From NCBI GenBank assembly GCA_944386685.1, contig CALXCA010000010.1, forward strand, positions 1 to 59,057: DNA of 59,057 bases, given 5' to 3'. Shown one piece after another: positions 56,436 through 59,057 of this stretch. This stretch comes from an uncultured Clostridia bacterium (GTDB lineage: Bacteria; Bacillota; Clostridia; TANB77; CAG-508). The notes below the pieces were generated by a model. The model was given only the letters and a program-made list of their open reading frames with translations, made no database searches and was not told where the DNA came from. Each line of letters starts with the position of its first letter. Positions within the stretch are counted from its first letter, which is position 1. Both the position numbers and the translations under genes were made by a program.

Positions 56436-58097
56436 ATGAATAAAGTAATAAAATTAACAAAAATATTTCTTAAAAATTCCTTTTCTAATATGGATGCTAG
56501 AATGGGAATTTCAACAAAATCAAAAAGCAAAATTATAGTTTATGGATTATTATTTTTATATTTTGCAGGATTAATTATATTTTTAGGCTATAACTTATTA
56601 GATGGACTAATTGCAATACATCAAGAAACAATATTTGTAGGTATGATATTATTTATGATATTTGGATTAGCAATTATTCAAACAATTTTTTCAAGTATAA
56701 ATATCTTATACTTTACAAAAGATAGTGAATATTTATTACCATTACCATTAAAACCATATCAAATTATACTTGCAAGAACAAATGTAATGCTAATTGCTGA
56801 GTATTTAATTATATTTTTAGTAGGATTTATTCCTCTTTTAATGTATGGAATATTAACTGGAGCAGGAATTATATATTATTTAACAATGATTTTTGCAGTT
56901 ATTTTATTACCTATATTACCAGTATTATTGATTAGTATGCTTGTTATGTTTATTATGAGTTTTGCAAAACTTACAAAAAATAGAAACAAATTTCAGTTAT
57001 TTGCTATGCTATTAATTTTAGCAATTATTATGGCTATTTCCATTTCAACTAGTGGAATGAAACAAGATTTAACAAATGAAGAAATGGCACAAATGGTGGT
57101 TCAAGCAAATGGAATGATAGAATTAGTAAAAGGATATGTTCCAACAGTAGATTATTTAATGGAAGCATTAACAACAAACTCTTTATTTACAGCAATAGTA
57201 GAAGTATTAAAAACATTAGGAATTACAATACTAGGATTTATTATATATATGTTAATTGCTCAAAAAATATATTTTAAAGGTTTAGTAGGAAATTTATTTG
57301 GAGGAGGAGCTTCAAGTTCAAATAAAGAAATAAACCAAAAAGAGTATAGGAACAGTAAATTATATAAAAGTTATGTTGGAAAAGAATTTAAAAATATGGC
57401 AAGAAATCCAGTATTTTTAATGCAATGTTTAATACCAGCAATTTTAATACCAATTATAATGGTTGTAGTAGTCTTTGCTGGATTTAATAGTGATGGAATG
57501 GGATTAGAGCAAATAACACAAATGGCACAACAAATGCCTACAAACACATTCTTTATTGCTTGTATCATTTTAGGAGTTATACAATTCTTCACAATGTTTA
57601 TATATGTTTCAATTACAGCAGTATCAAGAGATGGAGAAAATGCAGTGTTTATGAAATATATACCTGTATCATTATATAAGCAATATATTTATAAAATAAT
57701 TCCAAATATTATAATGAATATTGTAACAATATTAGTTACACTTGGAATGGCAGAATATCTTTTAAATTTACCTGTTATAACTTTAATTGCATTATTTGTA
57801 GTTGCAACTATAATGGGAATATTGCAAAGTATAGCAATGATTATTGTAGATTTAAAAAGGCCAAAATTAAACTGGGATTCTGAATATGCAGTTGCAAAAC
57901 AAAATTTAAATTTAGTTTTTCCAGTATTACTTTCAATGATTAATATTGCAATATTGGTAGGATTTGTATATTTATTAAAAGATATAAATGTATATATAGG
58001 AGTTGGAATATTAGGGATTTTATATGTAATAGCAACATTTATAACAAATAAGTATCTTTATAATAAGCAATATGAATTAGCAGAGAAAATAATATAA
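56436..58097 (+). CDS. ABC transporter permease (ABC-2 type, ~12 TM)
   Basis: A 553-aa integral membrane partner of the upstream ATPase, with about 12 helices in two clusters separated by a short hydrophilic segment (residues ~295-315, GGGASSSNKEIN). The N-terminal ILYFTKDSEYLLPLPLKPYQ and central VFMKYIPVSLYKQYIYK match the large 'putative ABC exporter' permeases of Firmicutes (YhcI/YxlG-like size class). GAAAGGA precedes the ATG. No regulator is adjacent. The substrate is unknown. Confidence 0.87.
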   Translation: MNKVIKLTKIFLKNSFSNMDARMGISTKSKSKIIVYGLLFLYFAGLIIFLGYNLLDGLIAIHQETIFVGMILFMIFGLAIIQTIFSSINILYFTKDSEYLLPLPLKPYQIILARTNVMLIAEYLIIFLVGFIPLLMYGILTGAGIIYYLTMIFAVILLPILPVLLISMLVMFIMSFAKLTKNRNKFQLFAMLLILAIIMAISISTSGMKQDLTNEEMAQMVVQANGMIELVKGYVPTVDYLMEALTTNSLFTAIVEVLKTLGITILGFIIYMLIAQKIYFKGLVGNLFGGGASSSNKEINQKEYRNSKLYKSYVGKEFKNMARNPVFLMQCLIPAILIPIIMVVVVFAGFNSDGMGLEQITQMAQQMPTNTFFIACIILGVIQFFTMFIYVSITAVSRDGENAVFMKYIPVSLYKQYIYKIIPNIIMNIVTILVTLGMAEYLLNLPVITLIALFVVATIMGILQSIAMIIVDLKRPKLNWDSEYAVAKQNLNLVFPVLLSMINIAILVGFVYLLKDINVYIGVGILGILYVIATFITNKYLYNKQYELAEKII

Positions 58098-58778
58098 TTT
58101 TTATAGATAACTTACAATCTTTCCGCAAGCTTGAAACTTTTTTCAAAAAAAGGGAATGTACTACTCACATGAGTAAAATACAAAAAATATTTGTAAAAAT
58201 ACTACACAAATAAAAAATAATGTGATAAAATAATTTAGGATTTTTGTTTAAGATAAGGAGGTAAGAGTATGTCTCGGACATAGTAAATGGCATAATATTA
58301 CAAATTCTTTCTTTACAGCACCAACGGTTTCAATAAAATGATAAATGCTTTTGGCACAATTTTGGCACAATTCGTTCAACAAAGAAGCATAAAGAACAAT
58401 AATTAAAATGATTAATATAGAAAAAATGTAAACCATAATCTTTAGAATATTTGCTGGAAGATTATGGTTTGAATTTTATATAAACTTGTTATAAAAATAG
58501 ACAAGTATAATTTGTATAGAAATAGGAGTTGAACTTATAGGTTGCATAATAGTGAAAAACAGAAAAGATTCAAAAATCTAATATTAATGAATTAAAACTA
58601 ATTAAAAGTTTATAATAAATTATGAAATATATATAAATTTAAACTAATTGTCGGGAATAAATTGATTTTATACTACAATTAATAAAAAAATAAACAAGTA
58701 GAAAATACCAAATATATATGGAAGAAAATAGAAAAGCATGATATAATATTGCTGTAAAAGATATAAAGGAGAAAATAA
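58098..58778. other. Non-coding or decayed region, possible mobile-element edge
   Basis: No convincing gene. It holds a palindrome ATGTCTCGGACAT (58269-58281) just behind AAGGAGG, a tandem 11-mer TTTTGGCACAA (58349-58359, 58360-58370) and a segment whose minus strand reads ETVGAVKKEF. A 13-bp-stem hairpin lies at 58430-58470. TTGTGCCAAAA-type boxes are commonly seen near integrase genes and att sites of Firmicutes elements, so a decayed element end is a possibility (inference). The rest is simple A+T. Confidence 0.4.
58430..58470. terminator. Terminator-like hairpin
   Basis: AAACCATAATCTT (58430-58442) pairs perfectly with AAGATTATGGTTT (58458-58470), followed by GAATTTTAT. No gene ends directly upstream. 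Confidence 0.45.
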
Positions 58779-59057
58779 ATGGAAGGTTCTAAAATTAATT
58801 CTATATTAACCATTGAATATATGTGTAATGAAAAAGAAAATCAATTCTTCGATAGAAAAAGTGCTAAAAAAGATATAAAAGAGTTGGCAAATCATATAGC
58901 CGGATTTGCTAATGCGAGCGGAGGAACTTTAGTTATAGGAATTTCAGATGATGGAAAGTTAGAGGGATTTGAAGAATGTGCTGAAAAGTATAATAAATTT
59001 TTAAAGATTACTTCTGGAGATTATCTAAAAACTATGCCTAAATTTGAAAACGAAACA
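58779..59057 (+). CDS. AlbA_2 (Schlafen-like) domain protein, 3' truncated by window end
   Basis: ATG 58779, seven bases after AAAGGAG, opens a frame that stays open for 93 codons to the window end. The sequence matches the start of AlbA_2/Schlafen-like putative DNA- or ATP-binding proteins: FDRKSAKKDIKELANHIAGF then ANASGGTLVIGISDDGKLEG. Such genes often lie in accessory islands and pair with a C-terminal winged-helix ATPase-like part, which would lie beyond the window. The remainder is not visible. Confidence 0.8.
   Translation, partial: MEGSKINSILTIEYMCNEKENQFFDRKSAKKDIKELANHIAGFANASGGTLVIGISDDGKLEGFEECAEKYNKFLKITSGDYLKTMPKFENET

Noticed and set aside
58248..58436. 62-aa minus-strand ORF
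   Set aside because: No ribosome-binding site and it spans a tandem repeat and the palindrome; only the ETVGAV segment is notable and is reported as a finding.

Overview
The window is strongly A+T-rich and dense in genes, most of them on the plus strand. It looks like chromosomal DNA of an endospore-lineage Firmicute, most likely an uncultured Clostridia. The basis is gene content: an hrcA-grpE-dnaK-dnaJ operon with CIRCE-type operators, an uninterrupted sporulation sigma factor (sigK), a Firmicutes class III fructose-1,6-bisphosphatase, a DUF4321 protein, obg, queA-tgt, a flavodiiron protein, and strong AGGAGG-type ribosome-binding sites. I see no tRNA, rRNA, CRISPR array or intact transposase.

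Layout. 1-11.3 kb: obg, an ArsP_2-type metal exporter, an orphan VirD4/TraG coupling ATPase, queA, tgt, a WG-repeat envelope protein, DUF4321 and two unassigned membrane proteins. 11.7-13.3 kb: a LiaF-like/DUF4097 envelope-stress pair. 13.4-17.7 kb: sbcD and sbcC. 17.75-18.6 kb: a Phd/ParE toxin-antitoxin module bracketed by a 26-bp direct repeat, with a toxin that looks frameshifted. 18.7-27.2 kb: sigK, an RNA m5C methyltransferase, the heat-shock operon and a patatin-like lipase. 27.3-34.5 kb: a decayed yccF copy, two ATPase-permease fusion exporters, an intact yccF and a thioesterase. 34.5-37 kb: copZ and a frameshifted copA. 37-48.9 kb: a CtkA/HipA-like kinase, fbp, flavin reductase, small envelope proteins, a frameshifted surface protein, a CPBP protease, a ZIP transporter, DUF362 and flavodiiron proteins. 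49-58.1 kb: a giant ABC exporter between two huge palindromes, a glucosaminidase, a HAD protein and an ABC-2 exporter. The last 1 kb looks like the edge of an accessory region and ends in a truncated AlbA_2 gene.

The most striking feature is a set of large intergenic palindromes. Family A has seven copies, all before 21 kb. Each folds into a hairpin of about 110-256 bp. In four copies the apex is a conserved, comparatively GC-rich core of about 53 bp; one copy has a diverged core, one has none, and one is cut by the window edge. The outermost arms differ from copy to copy, yet within each copy they are nearly perfectly self-complementary. One copy shows a compensated change in the core's small hairpin. 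Family B lies between 27 and 53 kb. It is built from GGTGCCGGTTCTC-T(n) and GGGTCGGTCC-T(n) units, and includes a perfect loopless 104-bp palindrome and a 335-bp inverted repeat with 119-bp arms, one on each side of the 1078-aa ABC exporter. These could be structured RNAs, non-autonomous fold-back elements or processed transcript ends. I know of no named family that matches, but I could not search any database.

Three genes (copA, the ParE toxin and an IPHTG-anchored surface protein) carry single-base frameshifts that would be repaired by one indel each (two for the surface protein). Real decay, phase variation and sequencing error cannot be told apart from the sequence alone.
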